The translations under genes and the position numbers were made by a program. A stretch of 64,000 bases of DNA from Ralstonia sp. A12 (GTDB lineage: Bacteria > Pseudomonadota > Gammaproteobacteria > Burkholderiales > Burkholderiaceae): assembly GCF_000801955.1 (NCBI RefSeq), contig NZ_JSZO01000001.1, positions 372,001 through 436,000 on the forward strand. Reading direction: 5' to 3'. The notes under the pieces are model-generated. The model worked only from the letters and a program-made list of their open reading frames with translations. It was not told the origin of the DNA and did no database searches. Shown in pieces: positions 1-9,095 of the stretch (the stretch's first letter is position 1; the number at the start of each line of letters is the position of its first letter).

Positions 1-1391
1 TCGAAACGCTGCGGCAGCGATTCAATGTCAGCGTAGCCAGCCGGACGCTCCGGCTCGCGGTCCAGCGCTTCGCGGATGGTGTCGCCAAACTTGGCCGGCA
101 GCGCCGTTTCCAGCACCACCATCGGCACGCCGGGCGTCAGGTTCTCGCGCGCCACCTTCACGCCGTCGGCAGTGTGGGTGTCGATCATCGTGCCGTAGGT
201 GGCGAACACGTCGCGGATCGTGTCGACGCGGTCTTCGTGCGAGCTGCGGCCCGACACGAAGCCAAACTCGGCGATACGGTCGAATTCCGGCTTGCCGGTC
301 ATCGAGAAGCCGCCCTTCTCGTCCACGTCGCGGAACAGTTGCGCAAGGCGCGCCGGATCCCGGTCGAGCAAGTCGAATACGAAGCGCTCGAAGTTCGAAG
401 CCTTGCTGATGTCCATGCTCGGGCTCGACGTGTGATACGTCTGCGCGGCGCTGCGCACGCGATAGGTGCCGGTGCGGAAGAACTCGTCGAGCACGTCGTT
501 CTCGTTGGTGGCGACCACCAGCTTGTCGATCGGCAGCCCCATCATGCGCGCGATGTGGCCAGCGCAGACGTTGCCGAAGTTGCCTGATGGCACGCAGAAC
601 GACACCTTGTCGCCAATCTTCGGGGCAGCCAACAGGTAACCCTTGAAGTAGTAGACGACCTGGGCAACAACACGCGCCCAGTTGATCGAGTTGACCGTGC
701 CGATCTTCTGGCGGGCCTTGTACTCGTGGTCATTCGAAACGGCCTTGACGATGTCCTGCGCATCATCGAACACGCCCTCGATGGCGATGTTGAAGATGTT
801 CGCATCTTGCAGGCTGAACATCTGCGCGGTCTGGAACGCGCTCATTTTGCGATGCGGGCTCAGCATGAAAACGCGCACGCCGCGCTTGCCGCGCATGGCG
901 TATTCGGCCGCGCTGCCGGTGTCGCCGGAGGTGGCGCCCAGGATGTTCAGCTCGGCGTGCTCGCGGTCGAGCGCGTATTCGAACAGGTTGCCCAGCAGCT
1001 GCATCGCCATGTCCTTGAAGGCCAACGTCGGGCCATTGGACAGGCACAGCAGCGACAGTTGCGTGCCGCCCTCTTCGCCCAGGCGGTGCAGCGGCGTGAT
1101 GTCCGCCGCGTTGTCGCCCTGGCGCGTGTTGCAATAAACCTCTGGCGTGTACGTGCGGCGGACCAGCGTGCGCAGGTCGTCTTCCGGAATGTCGGTGGCG
1201 AACTTGCGCAGGACCTCGAAGGCGAGATCGGCATACGGCAGGTCGCGCCAGCGCGTCAGTTCTTCAATGCTGACTTGCGGATAGTGCTCGGGCAGATACA
1301 GGCCGCCGTCCGGCGCCAGGCCACCCAGCAGGATGCGCGAGAAACTCTGCGGCTCGGCATGGCCGCGCGTGGATCGGTATTGCATGCTCAT
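1..1391 (-). CDS. thrC: threonine synthase (partial, C-terminus beyond window)
   Basis: Last step of threonine synthesis: PLP-dependent conversion of O-phosphohomoserine to threonine in the cytoplasm. The reading frame runs off the left edge with no stop, so the extreme C-terminus is missing. The N-terminus reads MSMQYRSTRG and leads to GGLAPDGGLYLPE, typical of this family. The PLP-lysine segment LSNGPTLAFKDM lies near residue 124, followed by ATSGDTGSAAEYA, a phosphate-binding loop. A second in-frame ATG at 1385 could also be the start. It lies only 9 bp downstream of hom, so the two are co-transcribed. Identification is from family motifs and is secure. Confidence 0.95.
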   Translation of the reverse strand, partial: MSMQYRSTRGHAEPQSFSRILLGGLAPDGGLYLPEHYPQVSIEELTRWRDLPYADLAFEVLRKFATDIPEDDLRTLVRRTYTPEVYCNTRQGDNAADITPLHRLGEEGGTQLSLLCLSNGPTLAFKDMAMQLLGNLFEYALDREHAELNILGATSGDTGSAAEYAMRGKRGVRVFMLSPHRKMSAFQTAQMFSLQDANIFNIAIEGVFDDAQDIVKAVSNDHEYKARQKIGTVNSINWARVVAQVVYYFKGYLLAAPKIGDKVSFCVPSGNFGNVCAGHIARMMGLPIDKLVVATNENDVLDEFFRTGTYRVRSAAQTYHTSSPSMDISKASNFERFVFDLLDRDPARLAQLFRDVDEKGGFSMTGKPEFDRIAEFGFVSGRSSHEDRVDTIRDVFATYGTMIDTHTADGVKVARENLTPGVPMVVLETALPAKFGDTIREALDREPERPAGYADIESLPQRF

Positions 1392-1400
1392 GTCCTGCAC

Positions 1401-2726
1401 TCAGTTCAGTTCTTCCATGCGGATACGCTTGACCTTCGACAGCACGGTCGGCAGCGCTTCGATGGCGGCGATGGCACCGTTCACGTGCTTCTCGACGGCC
1501 GTGTGCGTCAGCATGATGATGTCGGTCTGCGGCTGCGGCTCGCCTTCGCGCGATTCCTTCTGCAGCATCGCGTCGATCGAGATGCCGGTCTTGGCCAGAA
1601 TCTGCGTGATATCGGCCAGCACGCCCGTCTGGTCAGCCACGCGAATGCGCAGGTAGTAGCTCGAACGCACTTCGTCGATCGGCAGCACGGGCGTATCGGA
1701 CAGCGCGTCTGGCTGGAAGGCCAGGTGCGGCACGCGATGTTCCGGGTCAGCGGTATGCAGGCGCGTCACGTCCACCAGGTCAGCGACGACAGCCGAGGCG
1801 GTCGGCTCGGCGCCGGCCCCCTTGCCGTAGTACAGCGTCGGGCCCACGGCGTCGCCGTTGACGACCACGGCGTTCATCGCGCCTTCCACATTGGCAATCA
1901 GGCGCTTGGCCGGCACCAGCGTCGGGTGCACGCGCAGCTCGATACCAGCCTCGGTGCGGCGGGTCAGGCCCAGCAGCTTGATGCGATAACCGAGTTCTTC
2001 CGCATAGCGGATGTCGACCGCTTCCAGCTTGGTGATGCCCTCCACATACGCGCGCTCGAATTGCACCGGCACGCCAAAGGCGATCGCGCTCATCAGCGTG
2101 AGCTTGTGTGCGGCGTCAAAGCCCTCGATGTCGAAGGTCGGATCGGCCTCGGCGTAACCCAGGCGCTGGGCTTCCTTGAGCACCGTGTCGAAGTCCAGGC
2201 CCTTGTCGCGCATCTCGGACAGGATGAAGTTCGTGGTGCCGTTGATGATGCCGGCGATCCACTCGATGCGGTTGGCCGTGAGGCCTTCGCGCAGCGCCTT
2301 GATGATGGGGATACCGCCGGCCACTGCGGCCTCGAACGCCACCATCACGCCCTTGTCCTGGGCTGCCTTGAAGATCTCGTTGCCGTGCACGGCCAGCAGC
2401 GCCTTGTTGGCGGTGACGACGTGCTTGCCGTTGGCGATGGCGCGCAGCACCAACTCGCGCGTCAGGTCATAGCCGCCGATCAGTTCGACGACGATGTCGA
2501 TCTCAGGCGAATCCACAATCGCAAACGGATCGTTCACCACCGGCACGGTCGCACCGGCTTCTTGCACAATGGCGCGCGCCTTGTCCAGATTGCGCACGGC
2601 AATCATGGCGACTTCAATACCGCGCCCTGCGCGACGACGGATTTCTTCCTGGTTCCGTTGCAGAACCTTGAGCGTACCGCCACCGACGGTACCGAGCCCG
2701 AGCAGGCCGATCTTGATGGGATTCAT
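1401..2726 (-). CDS. hom: homoserine dehydrogenase
   Basis: Reduces aspartate semialdehyde to homoserine with NAD(P)H, the branch point to threonine and methionine. The protein has 441 residues. The N-terminal Rossmann loop GLGTVGGG lies near residues 10-17, and the catalytic region KHVVTANKALLA follows. The C-terminal ~88 residues (about 354-441, starting RSSYYLRIRV) form an ACT domain, expected to bind threonine for feedback control. The open frame extends upstream of 2726, but MNPIKIGLLG at 2726 is the family's normal N-terminus. Lies downstream of an aminotransferase gene and directly upstream of thrC, as commonly seen in beta-proteobacteria. Confidence 0.96.
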   Translation of the reverse strand: MNPIKIGLLGLGTVGGGTLKVLQRNQEEIRRRAGRGIEVAMIAVRNLDKARAIVQEAGATVPVVNDPFAIVDSPEIDIVVELIGGYDLTRELVLRAIANGKHVVTANKALLAVHGNEIFKAAQDKGVMVAFEAAVAGGIPIIKALREGLTANRIEWIAGIINGTTNFILSEMRDKGLDFDTVLKEAQRLGYAEADPTFDIEGFDAAHKLTLMSAIAFGVPVQFERAYVEGITKLEAVDIRYAEELGYRIKLLGLTRRTEAGIELRVHPTLVPAKRLIANVEGAMNAVVVNGDAVGPTLYYGKGAGAEPTASAVVADLVDVTRLHTADPEHRVPHLAFQPDALSDTPVLPIDEVRSSYYLRIRVADQTGVLADITQILAKTGISIDAMLQKESREGEPQPQTDIIMLTHTAVEKHVNGAIAAIEALPTVLSKVKRIRMEELN

Positions 2727-2774
2727 GAGACGTGTCGTAGAGAAACGAAAAAGCGGAGAGGCAGAAAACACACA

Positions 2775-2796
2775 GGGCAGACACTTCGGTCTGCCC
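2775..2796 (-). terminator. hairpin between alaA and hom
   Basis: A perfect 8-bp stem (GGGCAGAC / GTCTGCCC) with a 6-nt loop sits in the 103-bp gap between the aminotransferase and hom. Read on the minus strand it is followed by TGTGTGTTTTC, a poor U-tract. It could be a weak terminator or attenuator or an mRNA-processing site. That hom needs its own promoter below it is inference. Confidence 0.45.
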
Positions 2797-2829
2797 CGCA
2801 ATAACAACTGATCTGGCGGATGACCGAGT

Positions 2830-4071
2830 CTATGCTGCCCGGATGCCAGTACCGTGACGCTGACGGTACCGCTCCAGGAAGCGCGAAATTCGGCCAATCG
2901 CTTCGCGAAGGTCGTCTTCGTGCGGCAGGAAGACGATGCGGAAGTGGTCCGGCGAGTGCCAATTGAAGCCCGTGCCCTGCACCAGCAGCACACGCTCTTC
3001 TTCCAGCAGTTGGCGGATGAATTGCTGATCGTCTTCGATCGGGTACACGGCCGGATCGAGGCGCGGGAACATGTACAGCGCAGCCTTCGGCTTCACGCAG
3101 GTCACGCCCGGGATGGCAGTGATCAGCTCGTGCGCCAGGTCACGCTGACGGCGCATGCGGCCACCCGGTGCCACTAGGTCCTTGATGCTTTGATAACCAC
3201 CCAGCGCCGTCTGGATCGCCCACTGGCCCGGCACGTTGGCACACAGGCGCATCGACGACAGCATGTTCAGGCCTTCGATGTAGTCCTTGGCCGGGCGCTT
3301 GTCGCCGGACACGACCATCCAGCCAGCGCGGTAACCGCACGAGCGATAGCTCTTCGACAGGCTATTGAACGTGATGGTCAGCACATCTTCCGACAGCGAA
3401 CCGAGGGCGGTGTGCTTGTTGTCGTCAAACAGCACCTTGTCGTACACCTCGTCGGCGAAGATCACCAGGCCATGCTCGCGCGCAATGGCGATGATGCCGC
3501 GCAGCAGCTCGTCGGAATACAACGCGCCGGTCGGGTTGTTCGGGTTGATGACGACGATGCCCTTGGTGTTGGGCGTAATCTTGGCGCGGATGTCGTCCAG
3601 ATCGGGCATCCAGCCGTTGGACTCATCGCAGTAGTAGTGCACCGGCGTGCCGCCCGAGAGGCTGGTCACAGCGGTCCACAGCGGGTAATCGGGGGCCGGC
3701 AGCAGCAGTTCGTCACCAGCGTCGAGCAACGCGTTGGTGGCCAGCGAAATCAGTTCAGATGCACCGTTGCCCAGATAGATGTCATCCAGCGTGACGTTCT
3801 TGATGCCCTGCTCTTGCGTGTAGTGCATCACCGCCTTGCGCGCCGCGAAGATGCCCTTGGAATCCGAATAACCGGCCGAGTTCGGCAGGTTGCGGATCAT
3901 GTCCAGTTGGATCTCTTCCGGGGCATCGAAACCGAACGGGGCCAGGTTGCCGATGTTCAGCTTGATGATCTTGTGGCCGTCTTCTTCCATCTGCTTGGCC
4001 TTCTCGAGCACGGGGCCGCGAATGTCATAGCAGACGTTATTGAGCTTGGCGGATTTCTGGATCGTTTTCAC
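2830..4071 (-). CDS. alaA: alanine-type pyridoxal phosphate aminotransferase (AlaA-like)
   Basis: Fold-type I class I aminotransferase of 413 residues, probably glutamate-pyruvate transaminase. The N-terminus (KSAKLNNVCYDIRGPVLEKA) closely matches my memory of E. coli AlaA, and the length agrees. Visible landmarks are NPNNPTGALYS near residue 176, the FADEVYDK motif near 205, and the PLP lysine K240 in NSLSKSYRSCGYRAGW. It sits upstream of hom and thrC on the same strand, but a hairpin separates it from hom. Some beta-proteobacterial annotations call this protein a generic aminotransferase, so substrate specificity is inferred from similarity only. Confidence 0.9.
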   Translation of the reverse strand: MKTIQKSAKLNNVCYDIRGPVLEKAKQMEEDGHKIIKLNIGNLAPFGFDAPEEIQLDMIRNLPNSAGYSDSKGIFAARKAVMHYTQEQGIKNVTLDDIYLGNGASELISLATNALLDAGDELLLPAPDYPLWTAVTSLSGGTPVHYYCDESNGWMPDLDDIRAKITPNTKGIVVINPNNPTGALYSDELLRGIIAIAREHGLVIFADEVYDKVLFDDNKHTALGSLSEDVLTITFNSLSKSYRSCGYRAGWMVVSGDKRPAKDYIEGLNMLSSMRLCANVPGQWAIQTALGGYQSIKDLVAPGGRMRRQRDLAHELITAIPGVTCVKPKAALYMFPRLDPAVYPIEDDQQFIRQLLEEERVLLVQGTGFNWHSPDHFRIVFLPHEDDLREAIGRISRFLERYRQRHGTGIRAA

Positions 4072-4344
4072 GGGCGATGTCGAGCGGGCTTGGATTGCGG
4101 ATGATTTTGTATTGCAGCAAGGCGGCGGAGGTAGTGCCGCGCAGCAACAGGCAAGCGCTGCGCTCTTCCTTACCGGGCGTCGCTTGTGGCGCGGCGGGCA
4201 AAGGAGAGAAAAAGATATAATTTAGCCCATTATGACAGACTTCGGCGGGCATTTTTGCAACGCAGCGAGATCGCGCCGCTTGTCTGAAACCTAGTGCCTC
4301 GCTGCTGTGTGCGCCGCAGCCATCGCGCCTGATGGGATTCCGCC
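4072..4344. promoter_or_regulatory. divergent intergenic region, alaA / Mth938-like gene
   Basis: A 273-bp gap between divergently oriented genes must hold promoters for both. A perfect TATAAT lies at 4216-4221 on the plus strand, about 125 bp before the TTG start at 4345, but no good -35 hexamer is found at 16-18 bp. Nothing else recognisable was seen in this stretch. Confidence 0.4.
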
Positions 4345-4725
4345 TTGAAGCTCCATTCATCTGATCCGTCCACTGTTCTCAATACCGTCACCGGCTATGG
4401 CGACGGCTATATCGAAATCAACAAGGTGCGCTACGAGCATTCTGTGCTGGTGATGCCCGAAGGGGCCGTCGTACCGTGGGATGTCGCGCGTTTTGAAGAC
4501 CTCACGCCCGAGCACTTCGCCCGCCTGCTGGAAATGGGCGCAGAAGTGGTGGTGTTCGGCACCGGCAACAAGCTGCGATTCCCCCACCCGCGCCTGACCG
4601 CGCCGCTCACCGAGAAGCGCATCGGCGTGGAAGCGATGGACCTGCAGGCCGCAGGCCGCACGTACAACATCCTGATGTTGGAAGGCCGCAAAGCGGCGGC
4701 CGCATTGCTGATCGAGCGCACCTGA
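4345..4725 (+). CDS. Mth938-like (DUF498) domain protein
   Basis: A 126-residue soluble protein of the Mth938/Xcc1710-like family, whose molecular function is not firmly established. The fold's hallmarks are visible: GYGDGYIEINKVRYEHSVLV at the start, then a central EVVVFGTGNKLRFPHP and RTYNILMLEGRKAAAALL at the end. No signal peptide or membrane segment. The start is the TTG at 4345; no in-frame ATG gives a full domain. It ends 4 bp before arnT, so it is likely the first gene of the lipid A modification operon, although nothing in the protein suggests a role in that pathway. Confidence 0.85.
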   Translation: MKLHSSDPSTVLNTVTGYGDGYIEINKVRYEHSVLVMPEGAVVPWDVARFEDLTPEHFARLLEMGAEVVVFGTGNKLRFPHPRLTAPLTEKRIGVEAMDLQAAGRTYNILMLEGRKAAAALLIERT

Positions 4726-4729
4726 CCGC

Positions 4730-6400
4730 ATGCCGATCGACCGCTCTGCCAACGCGCCCGCCCTGCCCTGGCGCAATGCATCCCTGTGGCTGCTGGCCGC
4801 TGCCTTTCTGGCCGTCTGGCTGGGCACGCTGGGCTACCGCCACCTGATCCCCACCGACGAAGGCCGCTACGCCGAGATCGCCCGTGAGATGTTCACCACG
4901 GGCGACTGGGTGACCATCCGCTACAACGCGCTGAAGTATTTCGAGAAGCCGCCGCTGCAGATGTGGGGCACGGCACTCGCCTACACGCTGTTCGGCGTGG
5001 GCGACTGGCAGGCGCGGCTGTTTACGGCGCTCTCCGGCGTCGCCGGCCTCGTCTTCACGGTGCTGGCTGCAGGGCGCTGGTGGGGAAAACGGACCGCCGT
5101 CATCACTGGGTTGGTACTCGTGAGCGCGCCGATGTGGAACGTGGGCGCGCATTTCAATTCGCTCGACATGGGTGTGGCCGGCTGCATGACGATGGCACTG
5201 GCGGCACTGCTGCTGGCGCAGCATCCGGATGCCACGCGCAGCCAGCAACGCAACTGGATGTGGGTCTGCTGGGCGTCCATGGCGCTGGCAGTGCTCAGCA
5301 AGGGCCTGATCGGCGTGGTGCTGCCGGGCTTTGTGCTGGTGGTTTACACGCTCGTCGCACGTGATTGGGCGCTGTGGAAACGGCTGCACCTAGTGACCGG
5401 CCTGATCGTCTTCTTTGCGGTGGGTGCGCCGTGGTTCGTGCTGATTTCTGCACGCAACCCCGAATTTGCGTGGTTCTTCTTCGTGCACGAGCACTTCCAG
5501 CGCTTCACTTCCACCGTACACAACCGCAATGCGCCGCTCTGGTATTTCGTACCGCTGCTGCTGGCGGGCTTCCTGCCTTGGCTTGCGCAACTGCCGAGTG
5601 CTGCGCGGCTGACCTTCGCCCGCGGTGAAGCTGCCTCCAATGGCTTCCGACCAACGTTGATTGTTGGTCTGTGGGCCATCCTGATCTTCGCGTTTTTCAG
5701 CATTTCCGACTCGAAGCTGCCGGGCTATATCTTCCCGATCATCCCAGCACTGGCGGTTCTGGCTGCGCTCGTGCTCGAGAACACCAGCGAGCGTGCCTGG
5801 CGCTGGCAGCTCAAGGCCTTCCTGGCGCTGACCGTGGTCGGCCTGGCGGCCAGCGGCTATATGGCGACGATGTCATCGGACATGTACCCGAATGCAGTGT
5901 TCGCGCGCTTTGGAGTATTCCTGGCAGTAGCCTTCGCTGCCGGCGCGGTATTCACGTGGCTGGCACTGCGCTTGGCGGACAAGCGCTTCGAAAGTCTCGT
6001 TGCGTTCGCCTGCGCATGGTTCCTGACGTTCACGACCGCCCTGCTCGGCCACGAGGCGTTCGGGCGTTCGATGTCGGGCATCGATCTCGTGCCGGCCGTC
6101 AAGCCGTGGTTGCAGCCGGGCGTGCCGTTCTATGCGGTGGAGCGGCTGGACCATACAATGCCGTTTTACCTTGGCACGCCAACCACGATGGTGCAGGAGC
6201 CCGACGAGCTGGCCTTCGGCGTCGAGCAGGAGCCCGCCAAATGGATTCCGACCACCGAGGTCTTCGTGACCCGCTGGAAGGAAGGTGGCCAGGCGGTCGC
6301 CATGATGGGGCCAGGCACATATGACCGGCTGGCAACTCAGGGGGTACCGATGATCGTGATCGCCCGTGACGCCCGCCGCGTGATCGTGCGGCGCAACTAG
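4730..6400 (+). CDS. arnT: ArnT-family lipid A aminoarabinose transferase (GT39/GT83)
   Basis: Polytopic inner-membrane glycosyltransferase of 556 residues, the usual ArnT length. It is expected to move 4-amino-4-deoxy-L-arabinose from undecaprenyl phosphate to lipid A on the periplasmic face, which lowers negative surface charge and confers polymyxin resistance. The first periplasmic-loop motif PTDEGRYAEI (acidic pair D43/E44) and KYFEKPPLQMW near 69-79 are both conserved in the family. About a dozen hydrophobic segments follow, with a soluble C-terminal domain. The downstream arnB, arnC, arnA and arnD genes make the assignment firm despite the breadth of the GT39 superfamily. Confidence 0.93.
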   Translation: MPIDRSANAPALPWRNASLWLLAAAFLAVWLGTLGYRHLIPTDEGRYAEIAREMFTTGDWVTIRYNALKYFEKPPLQMWGTALAYTLFGVGDWQARLFTALSGVAGLVFTVLAAGRWWGKRTAVITGLVLVSAPMWNVGAHFNSLDMGVAGCMTMALAALLLAQHPDATRSQQRNWMWVCWASMALAVLSKGLIGVVLPGFVLVVYTLVARDWALWKRLHLVTGLIVFFAVGAPWFVLISARNPEFAWFFFVHEHFQRFTSTVHNRNAPLWYFVPLLLAGFLPWLAQLPSAARLTFARGEAASNGFRPTLIVGLWAILIFAFFSISDSKLPGYIFPIIPALAVLAALVLENTSERAWRWQLKAFLALTVVGLAASGYMATMSSDMYPNAVFARFGVFLAVAFAAGAVFTWLALRLADKRFESLVAFACAWFLTFTTALLGHEAFGRSMSGIDLVPAVKPWLQPGVPFYAVERLDHTMPFYLGTPTTMVQEPDELAFGVEQEPAKWIPTTEVFVTRWKEGGQAVAMMGPGTYDRLATQGVPMIVIARDARRVIVRRN

Positions 6401-6407
6401 GTGCCAC

Positions 6408-6451
6408 CCGCTTGTTACTGTCCGGCCCCTCCGAAAGGGGCGTGCAAGCGG
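6408..6451 (+). other. nested hairpin between arnT and the flippase-subunit gene
   Basis: CCGCTTG (6408-6414) pairs with CAAGCGG (6445-6451) and encloses a second stem, GCCCCT/AGGGGC with a short loop. No U-tract follows, so it is unlikely to be a Rho-independent terminator. It could stabilise or process the polycistronic arn mRNA; that role is inference. Confidence 0.4.
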
Positions 6452-6524
6452 AATTGTCGTAACATGCGCCCCGCGGCAGCGTCACGGGGAAACCGCCGCA
6501 GTTGGTAAAACACTAAAAGAACAC

Positions 6525-6896
6525 ATGAATCTGGTCACTTTCGGGCTGATCCTGACGGGCGTCATGCTCAATGCTTGCGCCCAATTGCTGCTCAAGGCGG
6601 GTGTCAACAACATCGGCCGCTTTGCGTTTTCGGCCGAAAACATCCTGCCGATCGGCATCAAGCTTGCAACACAGTTGCCCATCATCGGCGGCCTGTCGTG
6701 CTACGTAATTTCCGTGGTGGTGTGGATCCTTGGCCTCTCGCGCGTGGATGTGACCATTGCGTATCCGATGCTCTCGCTGGGCTACGTGGTCAATGCCTTC
6801 CTGGCGTGGTATCTGTTTGGCGAAGTGCTGTCGATCCAGCGCCTGGTCGGCATCGCCATCATCCTCGTCGGTGTGCTCGTGCTGGCCCGCTCGTAA
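6525..6896 (+). CDS. ArnE/ArnF-like small EamA/SMR-type flippase subunit
   Basis: Small membrane protein of 123 residues with four predicted transmembrane helices, the size of ArnE and ArnF, which together flip undecaprenyl-phosphate-aminoarabinose to the periplasmic face. The N-terminal helix contains NACAQLLLKAGVNN, and the last two helices read AYPMLSLGYVVNAFLAW and GIAIILVGVLVLARS, typical of the EamA/SMR fold. Only one such gene is present here, whereas enterobacteria have two adjacent subunits. It may act as a homodimer or pair with a product encoded elsewhere. Position between arnT and arnB supports the role. Confidence 0.85.
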   Translation: MNLVTFGLILTGVMLNACAQLLLKAGVNNIGRFAFSAENILPIGIKLATQLPIIGGLSCYVISVVVWILGLSRVDVTIAYPMLSLGYVVNAFLAWYLFGEVLSIQRLVGIAIILVGVLVLARS

Positions 6897-6939
6897 GCGG
6901 TTTGGCGCCCTCATCCAATTCAAGTCCGCCTTTGCCACA

Positions 6940-8100
6940 ATGACGCAAACCAACGCCACTGCTGAACAACCCTTCCTGCCGTTTGTGCGCCCGACCATTG
7001 ACGAGGCGACCATCGCCGCCGTGGCCGACGTGCTTCGCTCGGGCTGGATCACCTCGGGGCCGAAGGTCGCCGCATTCGAAGCGGCACTGTCCGAGTATTT
7101 CGGCGGCCGTATCGTGCGCACCTTTGCCAACGGCACGGCCACGATGGAAGTCGCACTGCGCATCGCAGGCATCGGCCCCGGCGATGAGGTCATCACCACG
7201 CCGATCTCGTGGGTGGCCACGTCCAACGTGGTGCTGACGGTCGGTGCCAAGCCGGTTTTCGTCGACATCGACCCAGTCACGCGCAACATCGATCTGGACA
7301 AGGTCGAAGCCGCCATCACGCCGCGCACCAAGGCCATCATCCCGGTCTACCTGTCCGGCCTGCCGGTTGACATGGACCGCCTGTACGACATCGCCCGCCG
7401 CCGCAAGCTGCGCGTGGTGGAAGACGCCGCACAGGCCATCGGCTCGCGCTGGGGCGACAAGCGCATCGGCCAGATCGGAGATCTGGTCAGCTTCAGCTTC
7501 CAGGCCAACAAGAACATCACCACCATCGAGGGCGGCGCACTCGTACTGAACACGCCGGAAGAAGCCGTGCTGGCCGAGAAGTACCGCCTGCAGGGCGTCG
7601 TGCGCACCGGCTTCGACGGCATGGAAGTCGACCTGGTGGGCGGCAAATTCAACCTGACCGATGTGAACGCTGCCATCGGCCTGGGCCAGTTTGCGCAGCT
7701 TGAAGCCGTCACCGCACGCCGCGCTGCACTCGCACGCCGCTACTTTGCCGCCATGCGCGCGGCCGACATCGAATCGTTCGGCGTCGAGCTGCCGGTGGAG
7801 AACTTCACGCAGACCAACTGGCACATGTTCCAGATCGTGCTGCCGCTGGATCGCCTGAAGGTCGATCGCGCCGGTTTCATGGCCGGCCTGAAGGCGCTGG
7901 GCATCGGCGCGGGCGTGCACTATCCGCCCATCCACCTGTTCAAGCTCTACCGCGAACTCGGCTGGAAGCCGGGTATGTTCCCAGTGGCGGAACGCATCGG
8001 CCGCGCTATCGTCACGCTGCCGATGTTCGCCGGCATGGAAGATTCCGACGTGGATCGCGTGGTTAACGCGGTCCGCCAACTTTGCACCCAATACCAATAA
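6940..8100 (+). CDS. arnB: UDP-4-amino-4-deoxy-L-arabinose aminotransferase
   Basis: PLP-dependent DegT/DnrJ/EryC1-family aminotransferase of 386 residues. It uses glutamate to convert UDP-4-ketopentose, the product of the decarboxylase encoded downstream, to UDP-4-amino-4-deoxy-L-arabinose. The catalytic lysine is K191 in FSFQANKNITTIEGG, and VVEDAAQAIGS near 159-169 is the PLP-ring segment. The open frame extends upstream into the previous gene. The ATG at 6940 (MTQTNATAEQ) gives the normal N-terminus before FLPFVRPTI. Its stop codon overlaps the arnC start by one base (TAATG), implying translational coupling. Confidence 0.94.
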   Translation: MTQTNATAEQPFLPFVRPTIDEATIAAVADVLRSGWITSGPKVAAFEAALSEYFGGRIVRTFANGTATMEVALRIAGIGPGDEVITTPISWVATSNVVLTVGAKPVFVDIDPVTRNIDLDKVEAAITPRTKAIIPVYLSGLPVDMDRLYDIARRRKLRVVEDAAQAIGSRWGDKRIGQIGDLVSFSFQANKNITTIEGGALVLNTPEEAVLAEKYRLQGVVRTGFDGMEVDLVGGKFNLTDVNAAIGLGQFAQLEAVTARRAALARRYFAAMRAADIESFGVELPVENFTQTNWHMFQIVLPLDRLKVDRAGFMAGLKALGIGAGVHYPPIHLFKLYRELGWKPGMFPVAERIGRAIVTLPMFAGMEDSDVDRVVNAVRQLCTQYQ

Positions 8101-9095
8101 TGAAGACACCTGCTCTCTCGGTCGTCATCCCCGTATACAACGAAGAAGACGGGCTCGCCGCGCTGTTTGCGCGTCTGTATCCCGCACTCGATGCGCTGGG
8201 CATCTCGTACGAAGTCGTGTTCGTCAACGACGGCAGCCGTGATCGCTCCGCCGCGATGCTGGCAGAGCAGTTCCGTGCGCGTCCGGACAGCACGCGCGTC
8301 GTGCTGTTCAACGGCAACTACGGCCAGCACATGGCCATCCTGGCCGGCTTCGAGCATGCGCGCGGTGAACGCGTCGTCACGCTCGACGCCGACCTGCAGA
8401 ACCCGCCGGAAGAAATCGGCCGCCTTGTCGAGAAGCTCGACGAGGGCTACGACTACGTCGGCACCATCCGCCGTGTCCGCCAGGACAGCTGGTTCCGCCG
8501 CACCGCATCGCGCGCCATGAACTCGCTGCGCGAGCGCATCACGCACATCAAGATGACCGATCAGGGCTGCATGCTGCGCGCCTACAACCGGACCATCGTC
8601 GACACCATCAACCGCTGCCGCGAAGTCAACACCTTCATCCCGGCGCTGGCCTACACCTTCAGCAAGAACCCGACCGAAATCGAGGTCGATCACGAAGAGC
8701 GCTTTGCGGGCGAGTCGAAGTACTCGCTGTACAAGCTGGTGCGTCTGAACTTCGACCTGGTGACGGGCTTCTCGGTGGTGCCGCTGCAGTGGTTCTCGGC
8801 GATCGGGATGCTGCTGTCGCTGGCCTCGGCCATCCTGTTCATTCTGCTGGTGGTGCGCCGCTTTGTGCTGGGCGCGGAAGTCCAGGGTGTGTTTACGCTC
8901 TTCGCCATCACCTTCTTCCTGATGGGCGTGCTGCTGTTCGGCATCGGCCTGCTTGGCGAATACATCGGCCGCATCTATCAGCAGGTGCGCGAGCGTCCGC
9001 GCTATCTGGTGCAGGGCGTGCTGGAAGACACACCCCATCTGCACGAAGCCGGCCCGGCTGACCTGAAGAATGGCTCGCAGCGAGGTGTGGCATGA
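8100..9095 (+). CDS. arnC: undecaprenyl-phosphate 4-deoxy-4-formamido-L-arabinose transferase
   Basis: GT2-family glycosyltransferase of 331 residues that loads formyl-aminoarabinose from UDP onto undecaprenyl phosphate at the cytoplasmic membrane face. The N-terminus is SVVIPVYNEEDGL, with FVNDGSRDRS near 41-50 and the DXD metal motif D96-A-D98 in TLDADLQNPPEE. Two C-terminal transmembrane helices lie near residues 230-255 and 265-290. The ATG at 8100 overlaps the arnB stop by one base. The 3' end overlaps the next gene by 4 bp, so arnB, arnC and the formyltransferase are tightly coupled. Confidence 0.94.
   Translation: MKTPALSVVIPVYNEEDGLAALFARLYPALDALGISYEVVFVNDGSRDRSAAMLAEQFRARPDSTRVVLFNGNYGQHMAILAGFEHARGERVVTLDADLQNPPEEIGRLVEKLDEGYDYVGTIRRVRQDSWFRRTASRAMNSLRERITHIKMTDQGCMLRAYNRTIVDTINRCREVNTFIPALAYTFSKNPTEIEVDHEERFAGESKYSLYKLVRLNFDLVTGFSVVPLQWFSAIGMLLSLASAILFILLVVRRFVLGAEVQGVFTLFAITFFLMGVLLFGIGLLGEYIGRIYQQVRERPRYLVQGVLEDTPHLHEAGPADLKNGSQRGVA

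Noticed and set aside
726-2804. Long plus-strand open frame (692 codons) across thrC and hom
   Set aside because: It is antisense to two clearly identified genes; GC-rich codon bias on the other strand explains the open frame. The product is rich in His, Gln, Arg and Val with no domain.
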